In this document: piece after piece, positions 8,374 through 16,370 of the stretch | Layout of the letters: each line of letters starts with the position of its first letter | Numbering within the stretch: the stretch's first letter is position 1 | NCBI GenBank assembly: GCA_019118545.1 | Contig: DWYT01000010.1 | Location: 1-63,517 of the forward strand | Direction: 5' to 3' | From: Candidatus Mediterraneibacter merdavium | Lineage (GTDB): Bacteria > Bacillota > Clostridia > Lachnospirales > Lachnospiraceae | DNA length: 63,517 nt | Notes under the pieces: model-generated | What the model was told of the DNA's origin: nothing | The model's database searches: none | Seen by the model: only the letters and a program-made list of their open reading frames with translations | Translations under genes and position numbers: made by a program

Positions 8374-9750
8374 TTATGTCAGATCTTGTTCCCCGGTGTT
8401 ATCATACTTTTTGAAGATATGCCGCAGCATAAAGACAGCGCAGATGGCAAGGACGAACTCAGCCGTGCACTGTGCGTAAGCGAGACCGTACAGAGGGAAC
8501 AGTCTGTTCAGGATGAAGAGAGCTGGAATCTCCAGCACGATCTTGCGCATGACGGCGAAGACAAGCGCGTATCTTCCCAGTCCGAGCGCCTGAAATACAC
8601 CCACTGCGAGAAAATCAACGCAGAGGAACATCAGACCTAAAGAAAAGCCTTTCAGGAACCTGCCGCCGTAAGCGACGATCGTTATGTCCTGCATAAACAA
8701 CTGAACGAGCTGTTCCGAACAGATGAAATACACTACCGTTACAACAGTGAGTATCGGGAGCATGATCTTCATCGCAAAGAGGATGGTATCCTTCATCCTT
8801 TTCCGGTTGCCTGAGGTGAAATTATAGCTGATAAGAGGCATGATACCCTGTGAGAAACCAAGGGTGATCTGCATGGGAACCAAATATATTTTGTATGTGA
8901 TACCCATGGCCGCCACGGCGTCCGCCCCGTAAGAGGCGGTAAAGTTGTTCAGGATGGTCATGCCTGTCACGTTGAGCAGATTCTGGATGGACGCGGGGAT
9001 ACCCACTCCGCATACTTCCATGACGATCTGTTTTTTCAGCCGGAATCTGCGCGGGTTGATGCAGACAAATGTCCGTCCTCTTTTTATAAGCAGGAGGACA
9101 AGGAAATACAGACATGCCACGCAGTTTGAGATAAAGGTTGCAAGTCCTGCTCCCGCAGCGCCCATGTCAAGACCCCAAGGCAGGATAAAGAAGGGGTCCA
9201 GTATGATGTTTAACAAACAGCCGCTCATTGTACCGATGCTGGCGTGGAGGGCGGCTCCCTCTGAGCGGACGAGATACGCCATGACTACGTTGACGATGGC
9301 GGGCGCCGCGCCTAAGCATACGGTCCAGAACAGATAACCTTGTGTTGCTTCCCATGTGTCGGGCGACGCCCCTATGAGCGTCAGAAGAGGAGAGTTGAGG
9401 ATCAGGCAGAGAAGTCCGAAGATTACTCCACTTATAAAAGCGCACCAGAATCCAAAGGCGGAACTTTCCGATACCGTCTCATAATCTTTTCTTCCAAGCG
9501 CCCGGCTCATCATGCTGGAAGTGCCTACGCCGAAGAGATTGTTCACCGCGTTGAACGCCAGAAGGACAGGCGCGGCCAGAGCGACAGCGGCGTTTTCCAC
9601 CGGGTTATTGAGCATCCCTACGAAATAAGTGTCCGCCATATTGTAGATGACCATGACAAGCGAACTGAATACCATGGGCACGGACAACTTCGCCACAGCG
9701 GACGGGATGGGGGTCTGTTCAAAAAGAACTACTTTCTCGTTTTCATTCAT
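8374..9750 (-). CDS. MATE family multidrug/sodium antiporter-type exporter
   Basis: A 458-residue membrane protein with about twelve hydrophobic helices in two similar halves, as in MATE transporters. The first half contains PMVFSSLVMVIYNMADTYFV and ALGRKDYE; the second repeats the pattern with ASIQNLLNVTGMTILNNF and GNRKRMKD. It should export drugs or metabolites at the cytoplasmic membrane, powered by an ion gradient; substrate is unknown. AAAGGA lies upstream of the ATG. A strong terminator follows, and tRNA genes flank it on both sides in the same orientation. Confidence 0.93.
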   Translation of the reverse strand: MNENEKVVLFEQTPIPSAVAKLSVPMVFSSLVMVIYNMADTYFVGMLNNPVENAAVALAAPVLLAFNAVNNLFGVGTSSMMSRALGRKDYETVSESSAFGFWCAFISGVIFGLLCLILNSPLLTLIGASPDTWEATQGYLFWTVCLGAAPAIVNVVMAYLVRSEGAALHASIGTMSGCLLNIILDPFFILPWGLDMGAAGAGLATFISNCVACLYFLVLLLIKRGRTFVCINPRRFRLKKQIVMEVCGVGIPASIQNLLNVTGMTILNNFTASYGADAVAAMGITYKIYLVPMQITLGFSQGIMPLISYNFTSGNRKRMKDTILFAMKIMLPILTVVTVVYFICSEQLVQLFMQDITIVAYGGRFLKGFSLGLMFLCVDFLAVGVFQALGLGRYALVFAVMRKIVLEIPALFILNRLFPLYGLAYAQCTAEFVLAICAVFMLRHIFKKYDNTGEQDLT

Positions 9751-9792
9751 GTGATATCATTCCTTTGTGAAAATATAGAAGATGTACAGGTA

Positions 9793-9831
9793 TAGAAAAA
9801 ACGGAGAAACCTTGTTCTCAAGGGTTCTCCG
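9793..9831 (-). terminator. Terminator after tRNA-Leu
   Basis: A hairpin with 13-base arms (CGGAGAAACCTTG and CAAGGGTTCTCCG, 9802-9831) is followed on the minus strand by a T run (complement of 9793-9801). It sits 12 bases past the 3' end of the tRNA-Leu gene. Confidence 0.85.
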
Positions 9832-9843
9832 AATCTTTCATAA

Positions 9844-9928
9844 TGCGGAAGAGGAGACTTGAACTCCCACAGGATAAAACTCCCACTAGAACCTGAATCT
9901 AGCGCGTCTGCCATTCCGCCACTTCCGC
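9844..9928 (-). tRNA. tRNA-Leu (CAG)
   Basis: An 85-base minus-strand cloverleaf with a long variable arm, typical of leucine tRNA. The acceptor stem is GCGGAAG with CTTCCGC, the anticodon stem CTAGA with TCTAG encloses the loop TTCAGGT, giving anticodon CAG, and the T loop is TTCAAGT. The discriminator is A and CCA is not encoded. Confidence 0.95.
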
Positions 9929-10007
9929 TCGACAAATGGTATTCTATCATAACCGGGAGTGTTTGTAAAGTCCTAATTTTTATCTTCTGTCAAAGCGAGG
10001 TTATTCC

Positions 10008-10746
10008 GCCATTTAATTCAGGAACTTCTTCTTGCAGAATCCGAAAAACTAATTGCTAAAAACGTATTCGGAGCGGATGAAGGGCCACCGGGATTCCGCT
10101 GCAGGGAATAAGAAAAGCTACAGATTCCGGCTATGTCCGAAAAGCAAGGACTGCCGATGGACAACTTCCTACGGTCAGACAATTCCATCGGCAGTCCTAA
10201 GGGACATACCCGCAACCTTGAGCTTTTCTAATTCCCTTCCGAAGTCACCCGGACAGCTCCTTCACCCGCTCCGAAAGTTTTTCAAGCATTTCGTTTTCTT
10301 AAATTCTCCAAATATGAAGTTACAGAGTAAACAGCCGGAAAGCTGCACGGCGCGGCGGGAAAGTTATCTGGAAAGGAGTATCCGTAAGCCGCGCCGGTCT
10401 GTACCTGTGTCCATTTGATTCGGCGGCATTTTCGCTTTGTGAAGTAGGAAGCGGCTGATAAATTGGAAGAAGCGGTCAGCGGCGGGGAGAGGTTGAGATG
10501 TGACTTTGAAGGAAGCTGACAGAATATCTTACCGGGATGAGGAGATGTTGTTAAGCAGTGTGAGGGGATTGTCTGAGTGAAACGAGTTGCGCCTCACACT
10601 GCTTCGCATTTAAACAGCTTCTCAGTCCGTTAGATATTCCCAGATTCCTGACCGGAACAGCGAAACCTCTCCCCGCCGCTGACCGTATTTCAACAGCTTC
10701 TCCGCTTCCAGATATTCTTAAAAAAAATATTGCTGAATTAAATGGC
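10008..10746. repeat. 739-bp structured non-coding element, copy 1
   Basis: This copy starts with GCCATTTAATTC (10008-10019) and ends with its exact inverse (10735-10746). It has the same length, ends and orientation as copy 2 at 43664-44402 and is closely similar through most of its length. It folds into two long imperfect hairpins. The first is centred on identical 15-base arms at 10147-10161 and 10184-10198; the second has 13-base arms at 10553-10565 and 10592-10604 inside wider arms that include GGTCAGCGGCGGGGAGAGGTT and its inverse near 10641-10685 (shown in part). No credible protein gene lies inside. I see no target-site duplication. It looks like a MITE-type or structured-RNA element. 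Confidence 0.8.
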
Positions 10747-10761
10747 AAGGAAATTCACAGA

Positions 10762-10778
10762 GTCTACGTTTCGTAGAC
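10762..10778. promoter_or_regulatory. Perfect 7-bp inverted repeat (operator candidate)
   Basis: GTCTACG, three T, then CGTAGAC lies 20 bases upstream of the XRE-gene promoter and just outside the 739-bp element. It is a possible regulator site; no factor can be named. Confidence 0.4.
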
Positions 10779-10798
10779 CAAGGGGAAGTAAACGTGTA

Positions 10799-10827
10799 TT
10801 GTAAAAAGAGACATGTCTGAGTATGAT
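10799..10827 (+). promoter_or_regulatory. Promoter of the XRE membrane regulator gene
   Basis: TTGTAA at 10799-10804 and TATGAT at 10822-10827 are 17 bases apart. The palindrome GACATGTC at 10810-10817 lies in the spacer, where a bound repressor would block transcription; autoregulation by the XRE protein is an inference. Confidence 0.5.
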
Positions 10828-10878
10828 AATAACAGAGTATAAAGCTTATAAGGACGCGCCAGATAAGGGAGGAGCAGC

Positions 10879-12126
10879 ATGGAAAATAAGACGGGAAGCT
10901 TTATCGCACATCGGAGAAAAGAGCTGGGAATGACCCAGAGACAGCTTGCGGAGATTCTGGGTGTTACGAATAAAGCAGTATCAAAATGGGAGACCGGTCA
11001 GGGGATGCCAGATGTAGGCATGCTTCCGGAGCTTTCAAGGGCGCTGGGAGTGACTGTGGACGAGATATTGGACGGTAAGGAAGTGGTGAGAGAAGATCTT
11101 CCCACGGAAGCCGTCATAGAAGTTCTACCATATGAAGGGAGCCTGCTTGATCTGGCAGTGGAACGTGCGGCGAAAAAGATGTCAGGAGTCAGTGTGAAAC
11201 CCTGCGATGTGGCCGGAGTGCTGTGCCTCTTTCTGGCGGCAGGACTTATCGCGGTACAGGTCTGGTATCTCCTGAGGGGAAGAAGCTACGGACTTACATA
11301 TCTGACAGATTACATACCTGCAGTGATGTCCGGGGCCTCGGTGGTGCTCTTATGGCTCGGCGGCATCTTTGTCCGGTGTCTGCGTCATATATGGAAAAAA
11401 GGATGTGTTCTGATCGCGGCGGCAATTTTGTTTATCACGGGTATTGCGGTGAATGTGGTGTTCCGCCCGGAAGGACGTGAGATCATAAGTATCTCGCCCG
11501 GCGCTTCGAACATCATGCGCTTGAAGCTTACGGAGGACGGGAGCGCGGATTTGTACAGGCAGAGAGGCGTCATATTCGCGGCACAGTGGGATACCTTTCC
11601 CTTTACGGTAAAAGACAGCATAAAGATACAATGGCTGGAAGATGATGTGTGCGCCATGACCTATGAATCACCGGATGACGGAGATGTCCATCAGTATGTG
11701 GCGACTTACGGAGACCGGGGAAGCGGAATTTCTTACTACTATGTATTTAGTATGGTGCACGGGACATGGGCGGCGGAAGATGACCGGGACAACTATGCGA
11801 TAGAGGTGATAGACGGGCCGGGAGCCGGTATCACCGTGCATACACCAGAAGGGACAAAAAGCTATACAGCCGATCAGTGCCTCCAATATGGTACACTTGC
11901 CCTCGTCTTTCCCAGAGAAAATCCGCAGTGGACATTGGTGATGAACAAGGACTGTGTGTTGGATGAAAATGATTCCGGGATAGAAGAAGGCGGTACACTG
12001 ACATTGTGCAGAGTGGGCATGGACAAGACTGCCCCTCTGATACTTGACAGAGCGTCAGGAGAAGGAAAACTCAGCCTGATACCCAGCAAAGCAATGTCGG
12101 ATGAAACGCTTAAAGATAAGGATTGA
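10879..12126 (+). CDS. XRE-type HTH protein fused to a membrane and extracytoplasmic domain
   Basis: A 415-residue protein. Residues 1-65 are a Cro/CI-type helix-turn-helix (ELGMTQRQLAEILGVTNKAV then SKWETGQGMPD). Three hydrophobic helices follow near 113-135, 147-170 and 175-197, and about 215 residues at the C-terminus appear to be outside the cell. This fits a one-component membrane sensor that binds DNA directly. AAGGGAGGAG precedes the ATG. The next gene starts 15 bases after its stop and has the same anchor-plus-extracellular build, so the two probably act together. The signal and target are unknown. Confidence 0.82.
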   Translation: MENKTGSFIAHRRKELGMTQRQLAEILGVTNKAVSKWETGQGMPDVGMLPELSRALGVTVDEILDGKEVVREDLPTEAVIEVLPYEGSLLDLAVERAAKKMSGVSVKPCDVAGVLCLFLAAGLIAVQVWYLLRGRSYGLTYLTDYIPAVMSGASVVLLWLGGIFVRCLRHIWKKGCVLIAAAILFITGIAVNVVFRPEGREIISISPGASNIMRLKLTEDGSADLYRQRGVIFAAQWDTFPFTVKDSIKIQWLEDDVCAMTYESPDDGDVHQYVATYGDRGSGISYYYVFSMVHGTWAAEDDRDNYAIEVIDGPGAGITVHTPEGTKSYTADQCLQYGTLALVFPRENPQWTLVMNKDCVLDENDSGIEEGGTLTLCRVGMDKTAPLILDRASGEGKLSLIPSKAMSDETLKDKD

Positions 12127-12141
12127 GGAGGAGAGAGTCAT

Positions 12142-13650
12142 ATGTTCGGGCAGGATGAAAACAGGACAGGCAGAAAGGTATTCTTTGCAGTATCGGTTAC
12201 AGTTGCGGCGGTCGTGGCGGCTGCGGCGTTTTTCTTCGCGGCGCGATATGTGATCAGATACATACAGGAATATTTGAAATATGCTTCTTTAGAGGGCACG
12301 GGAATTGTGTTGGAAAGGGACGGACTTTCCGGTCTTTTAGACTGGGTACGGGAGCGGGAAGAGGTTCCTGATCACGTGAACGTGTCGTACTTTCAGGCGG
12401 AGCTTAGGGAAAAAGACGCAGAGGTGTATGACTTCCGGCTGACAATGGAAGAGTTTGACGCGGAGGATGAGTACGTGCGGGATATCAGGTTTAATTACGA
12501 CAGCTCCACAGGTGAACTGGAAGCATCCGAGGATGTAGTCACCTATCTTGCTGTCCTTTATGATCCCAATGCAGAGGCGGAGTATGTGGACGCCCAGTTG
12601 AAGAGAATCCCGTTCCGCTCACAGATGCGGGAGCTGGACTTTGGGCGGTATACCGCAGAGTTTCAGAAGGATCGGAGGATTCAGCAGGGGACTCCTGTCA
12701 TAGACGGGACGGACGGAGATATGTTTCCTGTGCTGACATGGGAAGCGTATGGACAGTGCGCGGGCGGCGTAAGCGACGGGAGTTCTCAGGTCGTAATCTC
12801 ACTGACGGATGGAACAGGGGCGATGGGGAGGCGCGTCGAATATCTGTGCGCGGCGTCAGACAAGGAGGCGCTGACCGGGAACCCCGAGACCGTGATGCAG
12901 GTGGATTATAAGATTGATCAAAATGTGCTGATGCTGACGGACGATTTCGGTGAGACATGGATACCAAGCGGTCTGACTGAGGACGAGGTAGCGGATACGC
13001 TGGACATATACCGGAATGGCAATGAAATCCCGGAGAACAGCTTCTGCGCGGACGGGGAGGGGAATTTTGCCGTGTTCTACGGCAGTTCCCCTGTACTGCG
13101 CGTACTTACGGGAGACGGGGCGCAGTGGACGGATATCCCGTTTGCAGAGGAATTTCCGCGAGGCTGTATCGCAAGGGTTATCCGCTTTCTGGACAGTGAG
13201 AACTGGTACGCGGCGCTGGGGACAGACTGGTCTATGGGAACGGGCGGGGCGACCTACGTGTACTGGACGCATGACGGCGGCCAGACATGGACGTCCCGGC
13301 TTCTGCCGGATACGGACGCGCTGCTACTGACAGGGTTGGAATATGCGGATACTATGAACGGAATGTTGACCATGGAGGGAGCTTTTGGCGGCGACACGTG
13401 GCCCCATGTCTATATCACGGCAGACGGCGGTGAGAACTTCACGGAGATTGAATTTCCGTGGGATACCATCGGAAGCGACGTGACCTTTATTAATAAGGTA
13501 GACAGCCTTGTATATGAAAACGGAGTGTATAACCTGATTCTGGGACAAGGCAGGTACGGCAATATGAAAGCCAGATTCACGGCGGAAGCGCTGGACGGAG
13601 CGTGGACGTTCGAAGAGAGCTATATCGGGACAGTTCACACATGGGGATAG
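12142..13650 (+). CDS. Membrane-anchored protein with Asp-box (BNR-like) repeats
   Basis: A 502-residue protein with an N-terminal membrane anchor (residues about 12-38) and a long extracytoplasmic part. Three Asp-box-like motifs are visible: DDFGETW near residue 268, HDGGQTW near 378 and ADGGENF near 428. Such motifs mark beta-propeller blades in sialidases and related folds, but no sialidase catalytic set is seen, so an enzymatic role is not supported. GAGGAGGAGAG precedes the start. It follows the XRE membrane protein in an apparent operon and may be its ligand-binding partner; that is inference. Confidence 0.75.
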   Translation: MFGQDENRTGRKVFFAVSVTVAAVVAAAAFFFAARYVIRYIQEYLKYASLEGTGIVLERDGLSGLLDWVREREEVPDHVNVSYFQAELREKDAEVYDFRLTMEEFDAEDEYVRDIRFNYDSSTGELEASEDVVTYLAVLYDPNAEAEYVDAQLKRIPFRSQMRELDFGRYTAEFQKDRRIQQGTPVIDGTDGDMFPVLTWEAYGQCAGGVSDGSSQVVISLTDGTGAMGRRVEYLCAASDKEALTGNPETVMQVDYKIDQNVLMLTDDFGETWIPSGLTEDEVADTLDIYRNGNEIPENSFCADGEGNFAVFYGSSPVLRVLTGDGAQWTDIPFAEEFPRGCIARVIRFLDSENWYAALGTDWSMGTGGATYVYWTHDGGQTWTSRLLPDTDALLLTGLEYADTMNGMLTMEGAFGGDTWPHVYITADGGENFTEIEFPWDTIGSDVTFINKVDSLVYENGVYNLILGQGRYGNMKARFTAEALDGAWTFEESYIGTVHTWG

Positions 13651-13727
13651 CGTTGGGGTACAAGGGGACATGGCGGCTTTGGAACCGGGGCGGACGTATG
13701 AAAGAAAGTTAAAATAAAGAATATTTG

Positions 13728-13785
13728 TTGACATATATCGGTCATCTATATATAATAAAAACAAATATATAGATGACCGATATAT
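13728..13785 (+). promoter_or_regulatory. Consensus promoter with 20-bp palindromic PadR operator
   Basis: TTGACA (13728-13733) and TATAAT (13751-13756) are both perfect and 17 bases apart. Exact 20-base inverted repeats occupy 13733-13752 and 13766-13785 with a 13-base spacer; the core is CGGTCATCTATA. The left arm fills the -35/-10 spacer, so binding would block the polymerase. The PadR gene 69 bases downstream is the obvious binder. Confidence 0.85.
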
Positions 13786-13853
13786 TATGTGTCCTTGAGA
13801 ACGGTCTGTGTGAACAGATGGGGCGCATATGTGATCGGCGGAAGGAGGAGTAT

Positions 13854-14201
13854 ATGGCGGTAGATAAAAGTCTTATATCAGGGAGCACGGCCATGCTGAT
13901 ATTGAAGCTTCTCTCAGAGAAGGACATGTATGGTTATGAGATGATTGAGACACTCAAAGAACGCTCGAACAATGTATTCGAGCTGAAAGCCGGGACTCTG
14001 TATCCCCTGCTTCATGGCCTTGAGGACAAAGGGGCACTCAAAGTATATGAAAAGCCTGTGGGGGCAAAGGTGAGAAAGTATTACAGTATTACGAAGCAGG
14101 GGCGCAAGGCCCTGAAGGAAAAGGAAGAGGACTGGCGGACTTACTCGCAGGCAGTCGCGGACGTTATGGGTATGCTTGCTTTCGAAGGAGGGATCGCATG
14201 A
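13854..14201 (+). CDS. PadR family transcriptional regulator
   Basis: A 115-residue PadR-family winged-helix regulator, normal length for the small PadR subclass. Visible family stretches are LILKLLSEKDMYGYEMIETL, FELKAGTLYPLLHGLEDKG and YYSITKQGRKALKE. The start at 13854 is set by GAAGGAGGAG four bases upstream; a longer frame from 13773 would begin inside the operator. Its stop overlaps the next start as ATGA, so it is coupled to the SEDS-like membrane protein. Autoregulation through the palindrome upstream is strongly suggested. Confidence 0.93.
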   Translation: MAVDKSLISGSTAMLILKLLSEKDMYGYEMIETLKERSNNVFELKAGTLYPLLHGLEDKGALKVYEKPVGAKVRKYYSITKQGRKALKEKEEDWRTYSQAVADVMGMLAFEGGIA

Positions 14202-15589
14202 ACAAAGATCATACAGAGCGTGAAGAATCCTATACGGGGCGTGAAGAATACTTGAACACGCTGACAGGGCAGATACGATGTAAGATGGCGCGTGAGGAAG
14301 TAGAGGAGGAAGTCAGGGGACATATCGAGGACCAGACACTCGCTTTTATGAGTGAAGGGATGGAAAGAGATGAGGCGGAGGCTCTGGCAGTACGCGGGAT
14401 GGGCGACCCGGTGGAAGTGGGTAATGAGCTGGATAAGATACACCGCCCCCGGATGCCGTGGGGCATGATCGCCCTGATCATCGCCCTGAGTGTGAAAGGG
14501 TATATGGCTTATCATTTCCTTGTGGCAAAATGTGTGGATGAGGCGGGCAACAGTGTCACGGACCAAGGTATACGATATCTCTTCTTCATCCTATCCGGAC
14601 TGGCAGTGATGGTGGGAGTGTGTTTCATAGACTATACGAGGATCGGGGTTAGGGCAAGGGAACTGATGGCTGTGCTGCTCGTCGGCTGTACGGTCGGATT
14701 AAAGTTCTCCGGAGTGATGATGAATGGGGTGGTCAGATGGATCGGTCTGGGGGCGATAGCAGTGGATGTGCTCGCGCTCCTTATGCTGACGGTTCCCTTA
14801 TATGCAGGCATCCTATACTATTACCGGGGCAGTGGTATGAGCGGGATCATAAAGTCGGTTCTATGGCCTCTGCCCGGATGTATGATCGCGATGATGTGCG
14901 CAGGGGCGTGGATGGCGATGGTTCTGATTGCCGCGTATCTGGTCGTATTCGAGATCGCGGTGTTCAAAGGGTGGTTTGGCATATCAAGACGATCTGCGGT
15001 CACGGCGGGATGCACGGTGGGGGCGGCGCTGCTTATTATGCCGCTTGTCTGGATGAGATGGTTTGCGGCCCCTTATCAGCAGGAGCGTTTGTCTGCGGTC
15101 TTTGGTGTCGGGGGTGATATGCCTTATTATCCCGGTGCATTTGTAAGAACGCTTTTAGACGGGGGAAGGCTGCTGGGGAAGAATCCCGGACTTTCAGATA
15201 CCATTCTGTCGCCGCCAAATCCTTCGGAAGTTCTCCTTGCGGGGATCGCCGGGTACTACGGGATATTGGCAGCGCTTGCCGTGGCGGGTGTGCTTTTGTT
15301 TCTTCTCCTCCGGTTCCTTCATATTTCCTTAAAGCAGAGGAATCAGCTTGGTATGCTCATGGGAACCGGGTGTGCGGGTATATTTTTAATTCAGGCGGGG
15401 ATGTATTTTGTGACCAACACGGGGAGCGCTTATTTGGCATCCTTTTGTCCTTTCCTGTCCATGGGAGCCAGCAGCGCACTTGTAAATTATGTTTTGCTGG
15501 GCCTGCTGCTCAGCATATGCAGATATAAAAATACCGCACCGGAGAGACGCCCGGGAAGAATGAGCAAAGCATACCGCGCGGTAAAGTGA
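14198..15589 (+). CDS. SEDS (FtsW/RodA)-like membrane protein with N-terminal permease-prefix domain
   Basis: A 463-residue protein. The first 75 residues form a soluble helical region (MAREEVEEEVRGHIEDQTLA then DPVEVGNELDKIH) like the prefix domain found on PadR-linked permeases. About ten hydrophobic helices follow. The C-terminal half resembles SEDS peptidoglycan polymerases: a GVVRWIGLG loop, a YQQERLSAVF loop, and a terminal NTGSAYLASFCPFLSMGASS like the SEDS TG-LPF-SYGGSS motif. At the catalytic Asp position (TD in HTDFIF of RodA/FtsW) this protein has Ser343-Glu344. The PadR partner, not division genes, is its context, so a stress-induced wall role or a non-catalytic role are both possible. 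Confidence 0.78.
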   Translation: MNKDHTEREESYTGREEYLNTLTGQIRCKMAREEVEEEVRGHIEDQTLAFMSEGMERDEAEALAVRGMGDPVEVGNELDKIHRPRMPWGMIALIIALSVKGYMAYHFLVAKCVDEAGNSVTDQGIRYLFFILSGLAVMVGVCFIDYTRIGVRARELMAVLLVGCTVGLKFSGVMMNGVVRWIGLGAIAVDVLALLMLTVPLYAGILYYYRGSGMSGIIKSVLWPLPGCMIAMMCAGAWMAMVLIAAYLVVFEIAVFKGWFGISRRSAVTAGCTVGAALLIMPLVWMRWFAAPYQQERLSAVFGVGGDMPYYPGAFVRTLLDGGRLLGKNPGLSDTILSPPNPSEVLLAGIAGYYGILAALAVAGVLLFLLLRFLHISLKQRNQLGMLMGTGCAGIFLIQAGMYFVTNTGSAYLASFCPFLSMGASSALVNYVLLGLLLSICRYKNTAPERRPGRMSKAYRAVK

Positions 15590-15601
15590 AAATATGATAT
15601 T

Positions 15602-15656
15602 AACAAACAAACATCCGGCGGGAGAGCACAGTAAAAGAAGCTCTCCTGCCGGATGT
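15602..15656 (-). terminator. Terminator after rubrerythrin
   Basis: A 17-base-arm hairpin with one mismatch (arms ACATCCGGC-GGAGAGC and GCTCTCC-GCCGGATGT, 15611-15656) is followed on the minus strand by TTGTTTGTTA. It may also stop transcripts of the convergent SEDS-like gene. Confidence 0.8.
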
Positions 15657-15696
15657 CTGCCGTTCAAGATCTTTTTCAGGGCGTTTTTTAGGAACT

Positions 15697-16302
15697 TTAT
15701 TCTTCGGTTGCCTTATAACATGCCAGTGAATAGGGGATAAAGTAACCCAGCTCGTGGCGGCATACGGGGCAGACCTTGGGAGCCTGTATTCCCTCATGGA
15801 CATATCCGCAGTTCGTACACATCCACACGGAAGTCCCTTCCGAGGCATAGTATGTGTTGTTCTCCAACATCTGCGCCAGCTTTCCGAACCGCTCCTCATG
15901 GATATGCTCGATCTCCGCGATCTGGTGGAAAGCGGACGCGACTTCGAGGAATCCCTCCTCTTTCGCGGTATCGCCGAACGCCTGATAGACGTCGGCGTAT
16001 TCTTCATGCTCGTTGTGCTCCGCCGCCCGCAGAAGTCCCGCGATGCTGTCCTGCTGGTCAACCGGGTACGCGCCGTCGATGTGGATAGTCTCTCCCGACA
16101 GATCCTTTAGCAGATCATAGAAACGCTCTGCATGTGCGCGCTCCTGATCCGCTGTGTAGAGGAAGATATCTGATATAGTCCTCATGCCTTCTTCCCGCGC
16201 GCGCTCCGCAGCTATGGTATAGCGGTTTCTTGCCTGACTTTCCCCGGCAAATGCCCGCATCAGGTTCTCCTTTGTTTTGCTTTCAGAAAAATTAACAGCC
16301 AT
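15697..16302 (-). CDS. rbr: Rubrerythrin
   Basis: A 201-residue rubrerythrin, a cytoplasmic non-heme iron peroxidase that protects anaerobes from hydrogen peroxide. The N-terminal ferritin-like four-helix domain supplies di-iron ligands in FAGESQARNRY, ADQERAHAERFY, HNEHEEYADVY and IAEIEHIHEERF. The C-terminal rubredoxin domain has CTNCGY and CPVCRHE for one iron. The ATG at 16302 has AAGGAG eight bases upstream; a GTG start three codons earlier would overlap that site. It is a single-gene unit with its own terminator. Confidence 0.95.
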   Translation of the reverse strand: MAVNFSESKTKENLMRAFAGESQARNRYTIAAERAREEGMRTISDIFLYTADQERAHAERFYDLLKDLSGETIHIDGAYPVDQQDSIAGLLRAAEHNEHEEYADVYQAFGDTAKEEGFLEVASAFHQIAEIEHIHEERFGKLAQMLENNTYYASEGTSVWMCTNCGYVHEGIQAPKVCPVCRHELGYFIPYSLACYKATEE

Positions 16303-16370
16303 GATACACACTCCTTTTTTTATAAGCAGTATGTGCCATGGCTGAAAAATTATTCATGGATTGCCATATT

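Noticed and set aside
10053-10418. A 121-codon open frame inside element copy 1
   Set aside because: It runs through the inverted-repeat arms, is not kept intact in copy 2, has no ribosome site and matches no family. The frame is a by-product of the structured element.
12142-13650. Sialidase
   Set aside because: Only Asp-box motifs are seen. The arginine triad and catalytic residues of sialidases are not recognisable.
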